Source: Alsobacter sp046349155 (GTDB lineage Bacteria; Pseudomonadota; Alphaproteobacteria; Rhizobiales; Beijerinckiaceae). Taken from it: a DNA stretch of 64,000 nt. Within the stretch, counting starts at the first letter, position 1. Each line of letters starts with the position of its first letter. The position numbers and the translations under genes were made by a program. Positions 1 through 9,512 of the stretch are shown here, piece after piece. Location: the NCBI GenBank assembly GCA_046349155.1, contig JAXMCW010000001.1, forward strand, positions 310,001 to 374,000, written 5' to 3'. The notes beneath the pieces were generated by a model. The model was not told the origin of the DNA. It searched no databases and saw only the letters and a program-made list of their open reading frames with translations.

Positions 1-1
1 T

Positions 2-730
2 GCGTCGGAGACCGGGCTGCGGGCCTGGATGGGGAGGCTGGCCGGCCGCAAGAAGGGCCCGCTCATCCGCGGTATCCTCGATGCTCCGTTCGGTCCGTTC
101 GCGGAGGAAATCAAGCGCGTGGCGATCCTCATCGCCCGGCGGCATCCCCAGGCCAATCCAGGCGCCGTGATCGGTGTGATTTCCTTGGCGCCCGACGAGG
201 GCAAGAGCACGATTGCGGCGAACCTTGCCCAGTCGCTCAGGATGGCGGGCCACAAGGTCGTGCTGGTCGATCTCGACAGCCGTAACCCCAGCCTTAGCCG
301 TGCCTATAGTCCGGTTCTCGACGCCCCCGTGATCGATGAGCCCATGCTTTCCAAGGAGAGAGTGTGGGAGGATCCCGCGGGCAGCCTGGAATTCATCCCC
401 AACAGCAGTTTCCGGTCCCGCGACAGCATCCGCGACAGCCAGCGTAGGGATCTCCAGGCCGCCATCGTCGCCGACAACGTCAGCATGCTGCGCAAGTTTT
501 ACCACTACGTGATCGTGGACCTTCCGCCGCTTGGCCTGGTGGCCGATGCCGAGGCTGTCGCCCACCTCGTGGATGACTTCCTCCTTGTCGTCTCCGTCAA
601 GAAGTCGGAGCCCGAACAGGTCGAGCGAGCCCTCCGGCGCTTCGATCCCACCCGGTCGCAGGTCATGGGCCTGGTTCTCAACCAGATCGATCGGCCGGAT
701 ACGGGCGGCGACGCGAAGTACTACGGATGA
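2..730 (+). CDS. BY-kinase / polysaccharide co-polymerase ATPase (ExoP/CpsD type), 5' partial
   Basis: Cytoplasmic P-loop ATPase of the bacterial tyrosine kinase family that controls chain length and export of exopolysaccharide. Numbering from the ATG at 29: a Walker A variant PDEGKST (55-61), Walker A' VVLVDLDSR (77-85) and Walker B VIVDLPPLG (161-169) are all present in the order expected of this family. The frame stays open to the left edge and the ATG at 29 has no well-placed ribosome site, so the true start, probably with a membrane-spanning Wzz domain, lies outside the window. The tyrosine-rich tail is minimal (ends KYYG), so autophosphorylation may be limited. The stop overlaps the next start (ATGA), showing translational coupling. 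Confidence 0.85.
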   Translation, partial: ASETGLRAWMGRLAGRKKGPLIRGILDAPFGPFAEEIKRVAILIARRHPQANPGAVIGVISLAPDEGKSTIAANLAQSLRMAGHKVVLVDLDSRNPSLSRAYSPVLDAPVIDEPMLSKERVWEDPAGSLEFIPNSSFRSRDSIRDSQRRDLQAAIVADNVSMLRKFYHYVIVDLPPLGLVADAEAVAHLVDDFLLVVSVKKSEPEQVERALRRFDPTRSQVMGLVLNQIDRPDTGGDAKYYG

Positions 731-1956
731 GCGTCGCCGAACGGTCGAGCCTTGCGGACGAGCCGCCGCTCGCGGCTTGTACCGACCGGAGCCGCACGGC
801 CGGGGTGCTCTACATCGTCCATGACACGTCCGACGCCGCGGTCCTGCGACGGGTGAAGATGCTGGAGGCCGGGGGGGGCGAGGTGCGCCTGGCCGGCTTT
901 CGGCGCAGCGATGCCTGCCCCGACGGCGTTGCAGATTTCGGCCAGACGCATGCCGCCAAACTTATCTGGCGCGCGATGGCCGTTCTCCGCATATGCCTCC
1001 AGAACCGCCGGCATGCGCCGCTTGCGTGCAGGGCCGACGCCATCATCTGCCGGAACCTCGAGTCGCTGGTGATCGGCTGGTTGCTGCGCCGATCTGCGGG
1101 CTCGCGGGCTCGCCTGGTCTATGAGGTCCTCGACATCCACCGCGCCATGCTCGGTCGTGGCTTCCCGTCCCGCATGCTGCGCCTCCTCGAGCGCAGGCTC
1201 GCCGCCTCCTGCTCGCTCGTCATCACGAGTTCGCCCGCCTTTGTGCAGTCCTACTTCGACAGCATCAATCCGCTCGGCGTTCCCGTTCGCCTGGTCGAGA
1301 ACAAGGTTTTTCCCGAGGCGGCTGCAGCCAGGGCCGGGCAGTCCGTGCGGCTGCCGCTGCCTGCTGGCGGGGAGCCAATCGTCATCGGCTGGTTCGGGGT
1401 GATCCGGTGCCGCAAGAGCCTCGCCATTCTCTCTGAACTGGCTCGCCTCATGGAGGGCCGGCTCAAGGTTGTCATCCGGGGCAAGGTGGCCGATCACGAG
1501 TTCGACGACTTCGCGGGAACGGTCGAGCGTCATCCCCACCTCGAATACAAGGGTCCCTATCGCAATCCTGACGACCTGCCGCTGATCTACGGAGACATCG
1601 ACTTCAGCTGGGCGATCGACTTCTTCGAGGAGGGCCAGAACTCGAGCTGGCTTCTGCCCAACAGGCTCTACGAAGGCTGCCTGTACGGAGCCGTCCCGAT
1701 CGCGCTCGAGAGCGTCGAGACGGGGCGGTGGCTCGCGGCCCGGGGCATCGGGCTCGTCTTGCCGAGCGTCGAACCCGCGGACATCGCGGGCGTGTTGGGC
1801 CACCTTGATCCGTCCCGACGTGCGGAGCTTGCCGCCGCGGTCCGGCGCCTTCCTGCGACGACGTGGTCCGCCTCGGCGTCGGAGTGCCGGGACATCGTCG
1901 GCGATGTCCTCGGTCGACCGTCCCTGGAGCCGCATCCGCCGACGCCGGATCCGTGA
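727..1956 (+). CDS. Glycosyltransferase, GT4-like (GT-B fold)
   Basis: Probable cytoplasmic sugar transferase building the polysaccharide repeat unit; donor and acceptor cannot be told from sequence. The 409-residue length fits GT-B enzymes. The C-terminal half has the nucleotide-sugar-binding pattern of GT4 enzymes, including an NRLYEGCLYGAVPIALE segment where the conserved E-x7-E region is expected. Its ATG overlaps the stop of the BY-kinase gene by four bases and its own stop overlaps the next start, so it sits inside a tightly coupled operon. No membrane segments are evident. Confidence 0.75.
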   Translation: MSVAERSSLADEPPLAACTDRSRTAGVLYIVHDTSDAAVLRRVKMLEAGGGEVRLAGFRRSDACPDGVADFGQTHAAKLIWRAMAVLRICLQNRRHAPLACRADAIICRNLESLVIGWLLRRSAGSRARLVYEVLDIHRAMLGRGFPSRMLRLLERRLAASCSLVITSSPAFVQSYFDSINPLGVPVRLVENKVFPEAAAARAGQSVRLPLPAGGEPIVIGWFGVIRCRKSLAILSELARLMEGRLKVVIRGKVADHEFDDFAGTVERHPHLEYKGPYRNPDDLPLIYGDIDFSWAIDFFEEGQNSSWLLPNRLYEGCLYGAVPIALESVETGRWLAARGIGLVLPSVEPADIAGVLGHLDPSRRAELAAAVRRLPATTWSASASECRDIVGDVLGRPSLEPHPPTPDP

Positions 1957-3251
1957 TGCGCGCACCGCTGTGCTCGGTGATCATCGCCAACTTCAATGGC
2001 GAGGCCTATCTGGAACAGACGATCCGGAGCGTGCTGAGCCAGACCCTGGCCGACGTTGAAATCATCGTGTCCGACGACGGTTCCACGGATGGCAGCCTCG
2101 GCGTGCTGACGCGCCTCGCGGAGACCGAGCCCCGGCTGACCGTGGTCGAGGGCGCCGGGAACGGCGGCCCTGCCGTCGCGCGCAACCGGGCCCTGGATCG
2201 CGCCAGGGGGAGGTGGGTCGCGGTACTCGATTCCGACGACCTGATGCACCCCGACCGGCTCGAGGTTCTCGTCCGCTTCGCCGAGGGGAGGGGCTTGGAC
2301 CTCGTGGCGGACGGCTTCGTCAGCTTTTCGTCCGAGCCTGATGCCCGGCCCTGGCTCGCCCTGGGTCCCGACTTTCCCTTCCCTGGCCGCGAACTCGACG
2401 CGGTCGCCTACATGCGCACGAGCTGGGACTATCCGCTCGGCTATCTCAAGCCGCTGTTTCGGCGCGACGCCCTGGCCGCCACGCGCTACGACGAGACGCT
2501 AATCGTCGGCGAAGACTTCGACCTCGTCCTGAGGCTTCTCCTGGAGGGGCGTCATTTCGCGATCCTGCCCTTTCCGCTCTACTTGTACAGGCGGCACGGG
2601 CAGTCGATCTCGCATCGCTTTTCCGTGAGGAAGCTCACCCCCCTGATCGCGGCCAACGAGATGCTTCTGGCCCGTGTCAGGCAGGCAAATGGCTCCACTC
2701 CGGCGCTCGAAGCCGAGTTCGCGAGGCGGCAGCGCGCCTTGAAATCGGCGCTATCGGAAGAGATCGTCTTCGAAGCCATTCGTGCTGGACGACTGGACCG
2801 CGCCTTGGCCGAGATCGTGAGATCACCGCACACGGGTTTCGCCTTGGCCAAGCCGGTCTCGGGCTTGGCGAAGAAGCTCGCGCGTCGGTTCAAGCCCGGC
2901 CCGAATCCTGCACCGCTGCAGGTCGTGCATCTCTTGGGGGACGAGGGCCGGACCCACAGCCATGCCCGGACTCTCGGGCTCGACGGCGGTGGAGCGGGCC
3001 CCGTCGCATCGCTCGATACGGATCTCGTCGGCATGGCGCATCGGTCCGCTCCGGACTTCCTTCCGGCTCTTGTGGAAGAGCAGCAGGCGCTCGGGCGCTG
3101 GCTGGAGGCCGTCGTCAACGCCGTCCAGGCGGGACAGCAGCCGGGAGCCGGCGCGGTCGTCTACGATGATGACGGGTACCAATTCCTGTTCCCCTACTTC
3201 GAAGCGGCTCGCCGCGACCAAAGCCTTCACTACGCGCGCACGCCACCGTGA
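1956..3251 (+). CDS. Glycosyltransferase family 2 (GT-A fold)
   Basis: GT2 enzyme for polysaccharide repeat-unit assembly. The N-terminus shows the nucleotide-binding SVIIANFNGEAYLEQTI strand and an SDDGSTDGS motif. VLDSDD is the metal-binding DxD-type motif and GEDFDLVLR the catalytic-base region. About 180 residues follow the GT domain without a recognised family; they may contact a partner protein. A longer in-frame reading exists upstream, but ATG 1956 overlaps the preceding TGA (TGATG) and places the first beta strand about nine residues in, as usual for GT2. Confidence 0.8.
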   Translation: MRAPLCSVIIANFNGEAYLEQTIRSVLSQTLADVEIIVSDDGSTDGSLGVLTRLAETEPRLTVVEGAGNGGPAVARNRALDRARGRWVAVLDSDDLMHPDRLEVLVRFAEGRGLDLVADGFVSFSSEPDARPWLALGPDFPFPGRELDAVAYMRTSWDYPLGYLKPLFRRDALAATRYDETLIVGEDFDLVLRLLLEGRHFAILPFPLYLYRRHGQSISHRFSVRKLTPLIAANEMLLARVRQANGSTPALEAEFARRQRALKSALSEEIVFEAIRAGRLDRALAEIVRSPHTGFALAKPVSGLAKKLARRFKPGPNPAPLQVVHLLGDEGRTHSHARTLGLDGGGAGPVASLDTDLVGMAHRSAPDFLPALVEEQQALGRWLEAVVNAVQAGQQPGAGAVVYDDDGYQFLFPYFEAARRDQSLHYARTPP

Positions 3252-3308
3252 GATGCAGCCCAGAGCATTAAGCAAATAGCGGCAATGTGAGTTCGCCCGG
3301 GGAGCGGC

Positions 3309-4667
3309 ATGTTGAAAGAGTTACAATTGCTCGGTACACAGCACGTTGTGGTGGTGAAGGGCAGGCTGGCAGCTATGCAAGCAACGGCCGATCTCGTCCG
3401 GCGTTTGATCCCGAGAGGGCTTGCTCGCGCAGCGTCCTTTTGGCTTGTCCTTGTCACGGTGTGTGCCGGCTGGATGGCGCCGGCCCATGCCGAATACATC
3501 CTTAAGCCCGGCGATACGCTCGAGCTGAGCTTCGTCGGCATCCAGGAGCAGCGCCAGCGCAGCACGATCGGCGTCGACGGCTTCGTCGCCGTCCCGCTGG
3601 TGGGACCCGTGACGGCTGCCGGACAGTCCCTCACAGCGTTTCGCGAAGGACTGAAGAGCAAGATCAACAACCGCATCTACCGCCAGATCGGGTCGGACGG
3701 CCGGGAGAACACCGTCGTCCTGAGCGCCGATGATCTTTACGTGAACCTCGTCGCCTACCGGCCCGTCTACGTGAACGGGGACGTGACCCGCGCGGGCGAG
3801 CAGGAGTTCCGGCCGGGCATGACGGTGCGCCACGCCATCTCGGTCGCCGGCGGCTTCGACGTGACGCGGTTCCGGATCGGCAGTCCGATGGAGCCGATCG
3901 ACTTCAAGCGCGACTATCTCACGGCGCTGACCGACTATATCCGGGAAAGCGCCCGCAACGTCCGGATCAACGCCGCGCTGAACGGGAAGGAACCCGACTT
4001 CAGCGGCATCACGAGCGACGACCTTTCGCCGGATGACCTGAAGAGGATCCTGGATGCCGAGGCCATGCAGTTCAAGGTCCGCAATGCGGACCTGATGAAG
4101 GACAAGGCATTCCTGGCGGATGCGATCGCCAAGTCCGAGAACCGCATCAGCGTCACAACGCAGCAGCGCGATCGCGAGATGGACCAGGAGAAGGAAGACG
4201 TCGCGGACCTCGACCGTGTGAAGGAACTGGTTCAGAAGGGCTCGGCGCCCATCACCCGCGTCACCGACGCGCGACGGATGTCGCTCTTCTCGGCGACCCG
4301 CGTGCTGCAGACCACCGCACAGATCAATGCGCTCTCGCGAGAGACGGAAGAGCTCCGTCGCCGGCTGCAGCGCGCCGACGACGACTTCCGCATCGCCATG
4401 CTGCGCGAACTTCAGGAATCCAACGTCGCCCTGTCCACCGCCAAGGCCCGGATCGATGCGCAGAGGCAGAAGCTCTCGCTCGCCTCAAGCCCCCGCGGCA
4501 TTCCGAGCGAGGAGGTTCGGCCGCGCATCGTCATCTACCGGACCGTGGACGGCAAGGAAAAGCGCCTCGATGCAGGGATGGACACGGGCATCGAGCCGGG
4601 CGATGTGGTCGAGGTCACAGTACCCGCCACCAAGCTGTTCGGGCTCACGACGGTTCAATCCAACTGA
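3309..4667 (+). CDS. Polysaccharide export outer-membrane protein (ExoF/Wza-like, OPX family)
   Basis: Periplasmic/outer-membrane component of the capsule or exopolysaccharide exporter. A hydrophobic signal segment (SFWLVLVTVCAGW, ending PAHA) is followed by EYILKPGDTLELSFVG, the start of the polysaccharide-export domain, then an SLBB-like region (VYVNGDVTRAGEQEFRPG). The middle, roughly residues 230-400, is charged and heptad-like, a long coiled coil as in ExoF-type proteins. A GGGGAG ribosome site precedes the ATG at 3309; a second ATG at 3375 would give a more typical signal-peptide length. It lies between glycosyltransferases in the same operon direction. Confidence 0.82.
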   Translation: MLKELQLLGTQHVVVVKGRLAAMQATADLVRRLIPRGLARAASFWLVLVTVCAGWMAPAHAEYILKPGDTLELSFVGIQEQRQRSTIGVDGFVAVPLVGPVTAAGQSLTAFREGLKSKINNRIYRQIGSDGRENTVVLSADDLYVNLVAYRPVYVNGDVTRAGEQEFRPGMTVRHAISVAGGFDVTRFRIGSPMEPIDFKRDYLTALTDYIRESARNVRINAALNGKEPDFSGITSDDLSPDDLKRILDAEAMQFKVRNADLMKDKAFLADAIAKSENRISVTTQQRDREMDQEKEDVADLDRVKELVQKGSAPITRVTDARRMSLFSATRVLQTTAQINALSRETEELRRRLQRADDDFRIAMLRELQESNVALSTAKARIDAQRQKLSLASSPRGIPSEEVRPRIVIYRTVDGKEKRLDAGMDTGIEPGDVVEVTVPATKLFGLTTVQSN

Positions 4668-4672
4668 ACCGC

Positions 4673-5764
4673 ATGGCCACACCGAGCGATCTTGACGAGG
4701 ATCATCTCGCTGCTCCGCCCGCTGCCCTGAGCGAGACGCCCTGGGGCTCCGGATCAAACCGGGGCGAGGGCGTCCTCATCGTGATCCCCTGCCTCAACGA
4801 GGAGCACCATATCCGCGGCGTCGTCCAGTTTGGACTGGACGAACTGGGCTCCCGCAAAGGTTGCGTCGTGGTGGTCGACGGCTTCAGCAGCGATCGCACG
4901 GTGGCCATCGTCCAGGACCTGGCGGCGGCGGATTCCCGGGTCAAGCTGGTTCGCAACCCCGCACGGATCCAAAGCGCCGGGGTCAACCTCGCCGTGCGGC
5001 AGGAGGGGACCGGCTGCGACTATATCCTGCGCTTGGACGCCCACGCCCAGTACTCGCCGGGACTTTTGAACAGCCTTCTGGACATTGCGATGACGCAGGG
5101 CAGCGCCGCAGTCGCCGTCCCGATGAAGGCGGTCGGTCAAACCTGCTTCCAGCACGCCGCGGCGGCGGCCCAGAACTCATGGCTCGGCAATGGCGGCTCC
5201 CTTCATCGTCGGCCGGGCTGGTCGGGATGGGTCGATCACGGGCACCATGCCCTGATCAGGATGAGCGAGTTCAGGCAACTCGAGGGATATGATCCGAGCT
5301 TCACGCACAACGAGGACGCCGAATTCGACCGTCGGCTCACCATGTCCGGCGGCAAGATTTGGCTCAGTGGGAACACGCCGATCATCTATTTCCCCCGCAC
5401 GACCCCGACCGGTCTGTTTCGGCAATATCTGAGCTATGGCCGCGGACGCTGCCGCACGGTGTTCAAGCATCGGGTGCGACTGAAGCTGAGGCAGCTTATT
5501 CCGCTTTGCGTCGCCCCGGCCGCCCTGCTCGTGCTGGCCTCGGGAGCGGCCTTGCCCCTCATCCTGCTTGGGCTCGCGCTGTGCCTGCTGGTCGGCGCCC
5601 TCTTCTCATCGCGATCACGCCAGTTCTGCGATCTCTTCGCAGGCTTTGCGGCCGTCATCATGCAGGTGGCCTGGTCCGTCGGGTTCTGGTGGGAGCTGGG
5701 CAGCCGATTGCGGACCACGGTGGGCGAGTTCTTCACCATGCGTCCGAAGCAGAGAGAGAGCTGA
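4673..5764 (+). CDS. ExoA-like glycosyltransferase family 2, membrane-anchored
   Basis: Probable membrane-bound glycosyltransferase of the succinoglycan ExoA type. The GT2 core shows VLIVIPCLNEE, DGFSSDRT, LRLDAHAQY as the metal-binding region and HNEDAEFDRRL as the catalytic-base region. Two or three hydrophobic helices in the last 100 residues would anchor it to the inner membrane, as in ExoA. It starts six bases after the export-protein stop, and its TGA overlaps the following ATG, so it is translationally coupled to the GH16 gene. Which sugar it transfers cannot be read from sequence. Confidence 0.8.
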   Translation: MATPSDLDEDHLAAPPAALSETPWGSGSNRGEGVLIVIPCLNEEHHIRGVVQFGLDELGSRKGCVVVVDGFSSDRTVAIVQDLAAADSRVKLVRNPARIQSAGVNLAVRQEGTGCDYILRLDAHAQYSPGLLNSLLDIAMTQGSAAVAVPMKAVGQTCFQHAAAAAQNSWLGNGGSLHRRPGWSGWVDHGHHALIRMSEFRQLEGYDPSFTHNEDAEFDRRLTMSGGKIWLSGNTPIIYFPRTTPTGLFRQYLSYGRGRCRTVFKHRVRLKLRQLIPLCVAPAALLVLASGAALPLILLGLALCLLVGALFSSRSRQFCDLFAGFAAVIMQVAWSVGFWWELGSRLRTTVGEFFTMRPKQRES

Positions 5765-6726
5765 TGACCATTGCCCGCCACGCATGCCCCCTCTCCTCCG
5801 CAGGATCAGGCAGTCGGGCAGGATGCGTGTTCCCCTCGGGTGCGGCCGCGCCGCGTTTCTGGGGCGGCGGCCTGCTCGCTGCCGCGATCGGTCTCCTGGG
5901 GCTCGTCGTTGCCACGCTGCCGGCACGGGCCGAGGTCCTGGACCGCACCGGGTTCAAGTTGACCTTCAGCTACGACTTCAAGGACTTCGTGCCACCCAAG
6001 GCGGACGACGTGGGCCACATGGCGGGGCCCTGGACGACGGTGTTCTGGTACAACCCGGGGAATGTCGGCGACCACACATTGCCGGGCAACTCGGAGCTGC
6101 AGCTCTATGTCGATCCGCAGTACAAGGGTACGGCCGAGCGGCCGTTCGGGCTGAACCCCTTCCATAAGACCGAGAAGGGCCTGAGCATCGTCGCGAGCGA
6201 GTTTCCGGCAAACGTCCTGCCCCATGCGTGGGGCTATCGCTACCAGTCGGGACTGCTGACAACGCGGAAGACATTCTCGCAACAGTTCGGCTATTTCGAG
6301 CTCCGCGCGAAGCCTCCGAGCAGTCCGGGCGCGTGGCCGGCCTTCTGGCTGCTTCCCCAGGATGGCCGTTGGCCGCCGGAAATCGATGTCTTCGAGATGT
6401 GTTGTAAGGATGCGGCGCTCTACAACGTCGCGCTTCACTGGGGAACGCCGCAGGACCACAAGCGAGACGGTAAGTATTTCAATGTTGCCGACCTCAGCAA
6501 GGACTTCCATCTCTTCGGAGTTAAATGGACCAAGGATGAGATTTGTTTTTATCTTGACGATGTAAAGACCTTTTGTGGCCGTGCCGATGAGCAGTTCTCT
6601 ACTCCTATGTACATGCTGATCAACCTGGCCCTTGTCGATCCAAAGCGCACGGTATCGCCGGACTCGCAGTTCCGGCTGCCGGCCGCATTCGAGCTCGACT
6701 ACGTAAGGGCCTATTCGCTCGAGTAG
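5764..6726 (+). CDS. Secreted GH16 beta-glycanase (ExoK-like)
   Basis: Extracytoplasmic endo-beta-glucanase-type enzyme of glycoside hydrolase family 16, probably trimming nascent polysaccharide like ExoK. An N-terminal signal peptide (long hydrophobic run, then LPARAEV) precedes a beta-jelly-roll domain with the intact catalytic motif EIDVFE after WPP (nucleophile and acid/base glutamates present). Start ATG 5764 overlaps the TGA of the exoA-like gene; the frame is open further upstream but that part is shadow sequence of exoA. The gene closes the tightly coupled block; 80 bases follow before the next gene. Confidence 0.85.
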   Translation: MTIARHACPLSSAGSGSRAGCVFPSGAAAPRFWGGGLLAAAIGLLGLVVATLPARAEVLDRTGFKLTFSYDFKDFVPPKADDVGHMAGPWTTVFWYNPGNVGDHTLPGNSELQLYVDPQYKGTAERPFGLNPFHKTEKGLSIVASEFPANVLPHAWGYRYQSGLLTTRKTFSQQFGYFELRAKPPSSPGAWPAFWLLPQDGRWPPEIDVFEMCCKDAALYNVALHWGTPQDHKRDGKYFNVADLSKDFHLFGVKWTKDEICFYLDDVKTFCGRADEQFSTPMYMLINLALVDPKRTVSPDSQFRLPAAFELDYVRAYSLE

Positions 6727-6806
6727 TCTATAGGGGGGCTGTCGGCCGGGCCGTTCCCAGTCCGGGGCAAGAGCGGCATCATGGTCGGGCGAGGACTCGT
6801 GGCAGC

Positions 6807-7739
6807 ATGGCGAACGACCACCGCGTGACCGTTGCAATCTGTACCTATCGGCGGCCCGAGCTCGCCGATGCGGTGCAGAGCGTCCAGAAACAAGTGCTGC
6901 CGGTCGATCTGGCCCTGACGATCCTCGTCATCGACAACGATGTCGACGACAGAGCCCGGTCTCTTGTCGAGGCGATGGGGGCCGGCATGCCCTGGCCGGT
7001 GGTCTATGTGCACGCCCCGGCGCAGAACGTGTCCATCGCGCGCAACGCCGCCTTGCGTTCGACCGAGACGCGCTGGATGGCCTTCCTGGACGACGACGAG
7101 ACGGCTCCCCCCGATTGGCTCTCGACCCTGTGGAAGGCGCGAGGCAGCGGCGAGGCGATCTTTGGGCCCAGCATCGCCGTCTATCCGGACGGTTCTCCCG
7201 AATGGGCGAGGGCGTGCGACTTCCACAGCTCCATCCCGCAAGCCACCAGGGACGGGTTGGAGACGGGGATCTCGGGCAACGTGCTCCTGGACCTGGGTTT
7301 CGTCCGCGAGCAGGGCCTCGCCTTCGTGGAGGAGCTCGGGCCCACGGGCGGCGAGGACACCATCTTCTTCATGCATCTGCGCAAGCGGGGCGGACGCCTC
7401 GCCTGGGTCCCCGACGCCGTTGTCCACGAGCACCCCGGCCTGTCGCGTCTCACGATGCGCTGGGTTCTTCGCCGGAAATACAGGGCCGGCCAGACCTATG
7501 CGCTGATGCGTCTGCTCCGGGGGTCGAAGCACCGCGGCCTGCTCGTTGCGACTGCAGCGGGAAAGTCGGTGGCCGCGGCGCTGACCTCTGCAGTCCTGGT
7601 CATGAGTCCAGCCAAGGCGCGCTGGTGGTGGGCCCGCTCCGCCTTCCACTTCGGCGTCATGAAGGGAGCGCTCGCGGCGGCCTCCGGAACCATTCTGCGC
7701 GTTCCCGTCCCGGCGCATGAGACGCAGGCGGGGGTGTGA
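6807..7739 (+). CDS. Glycosyltransferase family 2
   Basis: Repeat-unit glycosyltransferase. The start of a GT-A fold is clear (VTVAICTYRRPELADAV), with VIDNDVDD for nucleotide binding, AFLDDDE as DxD-type metal ligand and GGEDTIFFMHLRKRG as the catalytic-base loop. A hydrophobic helix near the C-terminus (ATAAGKSVAAALTSAVLVM) may associate it with the membrane. It overlaps or abuts the polymerase gene downstream. Donor specificity unknown. Confidence 0.8.
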   Translation: MANDHRVTVAICTYRRPELADAVQSVQKQVLPVDLALTILVIDNDVDDRARSLVEAMGAGMPWPVVYVHAPAQNVSIARNAALRSTETRWMAFLDDDETAPPDWLSTLWKARGSGEAIFGPSIAVYPDGSPEWARACDFHSSIPQATRDGLETGISGNVLLDLGFVREQGLAFVEELGPTGGEDTIFFMHLRKRGGRLAWVPDAVVHEHPGLSRLTMRWVLRRKYRAGQTYALMRLLRGSKHRGLLVATAAGKSVAAALTSAVLVMSPAKARWWWARSAFHFGVMKGALAAASGTILRVPVPAHETQAGV

Positions 7740-7743
7740 CCAG

Positions 7744-9078
7744 GTGAGCGAAGCCGCATCGACAAGTCAGGGTCCGTCCAACCTGGTCCGCGGCGGGAGG
7801 CTCCTTGCCATCATCGGGTGCTGCTCGCTGGCCAGTGTGGATGTCGTCGGGACGCTTGCAGCGGCTGTCTTCGTCGCCTGTGTCGTCGGATGTACCGCCA
7901 TCCTGCTGGTTCTTCATGAAGTGCCCTGGCGACGCCTGCTGTTTGGGCTCGTCATGCCGGTGACGTACTTCGCGCTGCTTCCGTTTTCGTCCAATCCGGA
8001 AGCTACGTTTCGCGCGACGGTCCAACTGCTCCTGACGTTCCTGTTCCCGATCATGGCCTCACGGCTCATCAACAGCCGCGCTTATCTGTCGCTCGTCGGG
8101 CTCGCGCTCTTTGCGGCCTTGCCCTTCCACATCCTGCTCGGGGCGCGATGGGACGGCTGGCTGGGTCTCCTGGCGTCAAAGAACATCTTCTCGTTCTATA
8201 TGAGCCAGACGCTTTTCTTTTCGGTCTATTTCATCTTCGCATGGGTGGGCCATCGCAGGTTCCGCGCCATCGGCTTCATCGCCCTTCCGTTTGCGGCGCT
8301 CGCCCTGGTCAAGGCCAATTCCGCAGGGGCCATCATTACCATCACGCCGATCATCATGATGTTTATAGGCTGGATGATCATCGTTCGTGCGCCGCAGAGC
8401 CTCAGAATTCCAGTCATTATATTGGTATTTTTCTCAGCCCTTGCCGTGTCGACGATAGTTCTTATTGAGTTTGACTCCCTGTACACGTCCTTGCTCCAGG
8501 CCTTCAACAAGGACGAGGGCCTGACAGGCCGTGATTATCTGTGGATCCGCGGACGTCAGTATATCTGGGAGAACCCCTGGTACGGATACGGCTACGCAGC
8601 CTTCTGGCGGCAGGGGAATCTCGAGGCCGAGGGGCTCTGGCGCTATGGACACATCCTGTCGAGGACGGGCTTCAACTTCCACAACCTCTACATCAACAAT
8701 CTCGTCGAGGTGGGGTTCGTCGGGTTCAGCGCGACCATGCTCTTCCTCGCCGGGACGGCGGTCCTTACGCTGCGCTGGTGTCTCCGGGAGCAGTCTCCGG
8801 AGGCGGCGATGTTCTTTCTCCTGACCGTGCTCACGCTCTGCAGGGGCTACGTCGAGGTGGACTTCCCGCGTGAGTTCGGCTTCACCACGTTCATGCTCAG
8901 CGCGGCGTTCAGTTACTCACTCGGTTCGCGCGTCTTGTCGGACCGGGGATATGCCGTCTCGGCTCCGGCACACTCGCCCAGACCGAGCGCCGCCTTGGCG
9001 CGGCCGGCCGGATTTGGACAACCGGCCGTCCTGCGCCGCAGGCCCGCGGACCCCGATCGCCGGCCGACATCCGCGTAG
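7744..9078 (+). CDS. O-antigen ligase / Wzy-like polysaccharide polymerase (ExoQ-like)
   Basis: Polytopic inner-membrane protein, about ten hydrophobic helices, with a large periplasmic loop containing GRDYLWIRGRQYIWENPW and YGYGYAAFW followed by HNLYINNLVEVGFVG. This H-N-x-Y/F loop pattern is typical of the Wzy_C/O-antigen ligase superfamily, which polymerises lipid-linked repeat units. GTG 7744 is preferred because a GCGGGGGTG purine run sits upstream; an in-frame ATG at 7717 would overlap the previous gene by 23 bases and lacks a ribosome site. The last ~45 residues are proline- and arginine-rich and probably cytoplasmic. Confidence 0.78.
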   Translation: MSEAASTSQGPSNLVRGGRLLAIIGCCSLASVDVVGTLAAAVFVACVVGCTAILLVLHEVPWRRLLFGLVMPVTYFALLPFSSNPEATFRATVQLLLTFLFPIMASRLINSRAYLSLVGLALFAALPFHILLGARWDGWLGLLASKNIFSFYMSQTLFFSVYFIFAWVGHRRFRAIGFIALPFAALALVKANSAGAIITITPIIMMFIGWMIIVRAPQSLRIPVIILVFFSALAVSTIVLIEFDSLYTSLLQAFNKDEGLTGRDYLWIRGRQYIWENPWYGYGYAAFWRQGNLEAEGLWRYGHILSRTGFNFHNLYINNLVEVGFVGFSATMLFLAGTAVLTLRWCLREQSPEAAMFFLLTVLTLCRGYVEVDFPREFGFTTFMLSAAFSYSLGSRVLSDRGYAVSAPAHSPRPSAALARPAGFGQPAVLRRRPADPDRRPTSA

Positions 9079-9504
9079 GCGTGCGACCGCACCGGAATTC
9101 CATGGCGGGTCTCGGGGGTGGCTGCCTCCCCCAGCGCCTGGGCCGAGGCCAGTTTCTCCGCCGCCCGCCGCCGGACCCGAGCGAGATCACCCTTGGCTGC
9201 GGCGGGTCGTGTCGCGGTCTCGGACGGTCCGCTGGCCCCTGCATGTCCCGCGATGACGAGCGCTTTCTGCGTTCTCACGCAAAGGTGGAAGTCTCTCATG
9301 TCCCTGGGAGGCGCCTGCTTTTCGCGGCAAGGCGGTTTCCACGGTCTCGCAGCTGTCCTGGCGCTTTGTCCGACCTGATAGAACCGATCTCTCGCCGTTA
9401 TTGCGAGCCGAAGGCGAAGCAGTGCATTCCTCTGCCGAGCGTTCTCCGGATGGCTTCGTCGCGGTGCTCCTCGGATTGACGTTTCAGACCGATCGAAAAC
9501 GGCT
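9079..9504. other. Intergenic region without a supported gene
   Basis: Between the convergent polymerase and CDP-diacylglycerol diphosphatase genes. Short frames here have no family features. The right half carries one copy of a dispersed palindromic repeat (9374-9512). Confidence 0.6.
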
Positions 9505-9512
9505 CTAGGGAG
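9374..9512. repeat. Dispersed palindromic repeat, copy 1 (inverted relative to copy 2)
   Basis: Core 9396-9481 begins CGTTATTGCGAGCCGAAGGC and ends CTCCTCGGATTGACG. This matches the common alphaproteobacterial intergenic repeat type built around ATTGCGAGGAGC and GCTTCGTC. The reverse complement of 10398-10534 aligns over the whole length with scattered mismatches, including the outer flanks CCTGATAGAACCGATC and TTTCAGAC. The stop codon of the diphosphatase gene (9505-9507) lies inside the repeat. Confidence 0.8.

Noticed and set aside
721..1965. Long minus-strand open frame opposite the GT4 gene
   Set aside because: High-GC shadow: arginine/proline/alanine-rich, no motif, and the plus-strand product is a clear glycosyltransferase.
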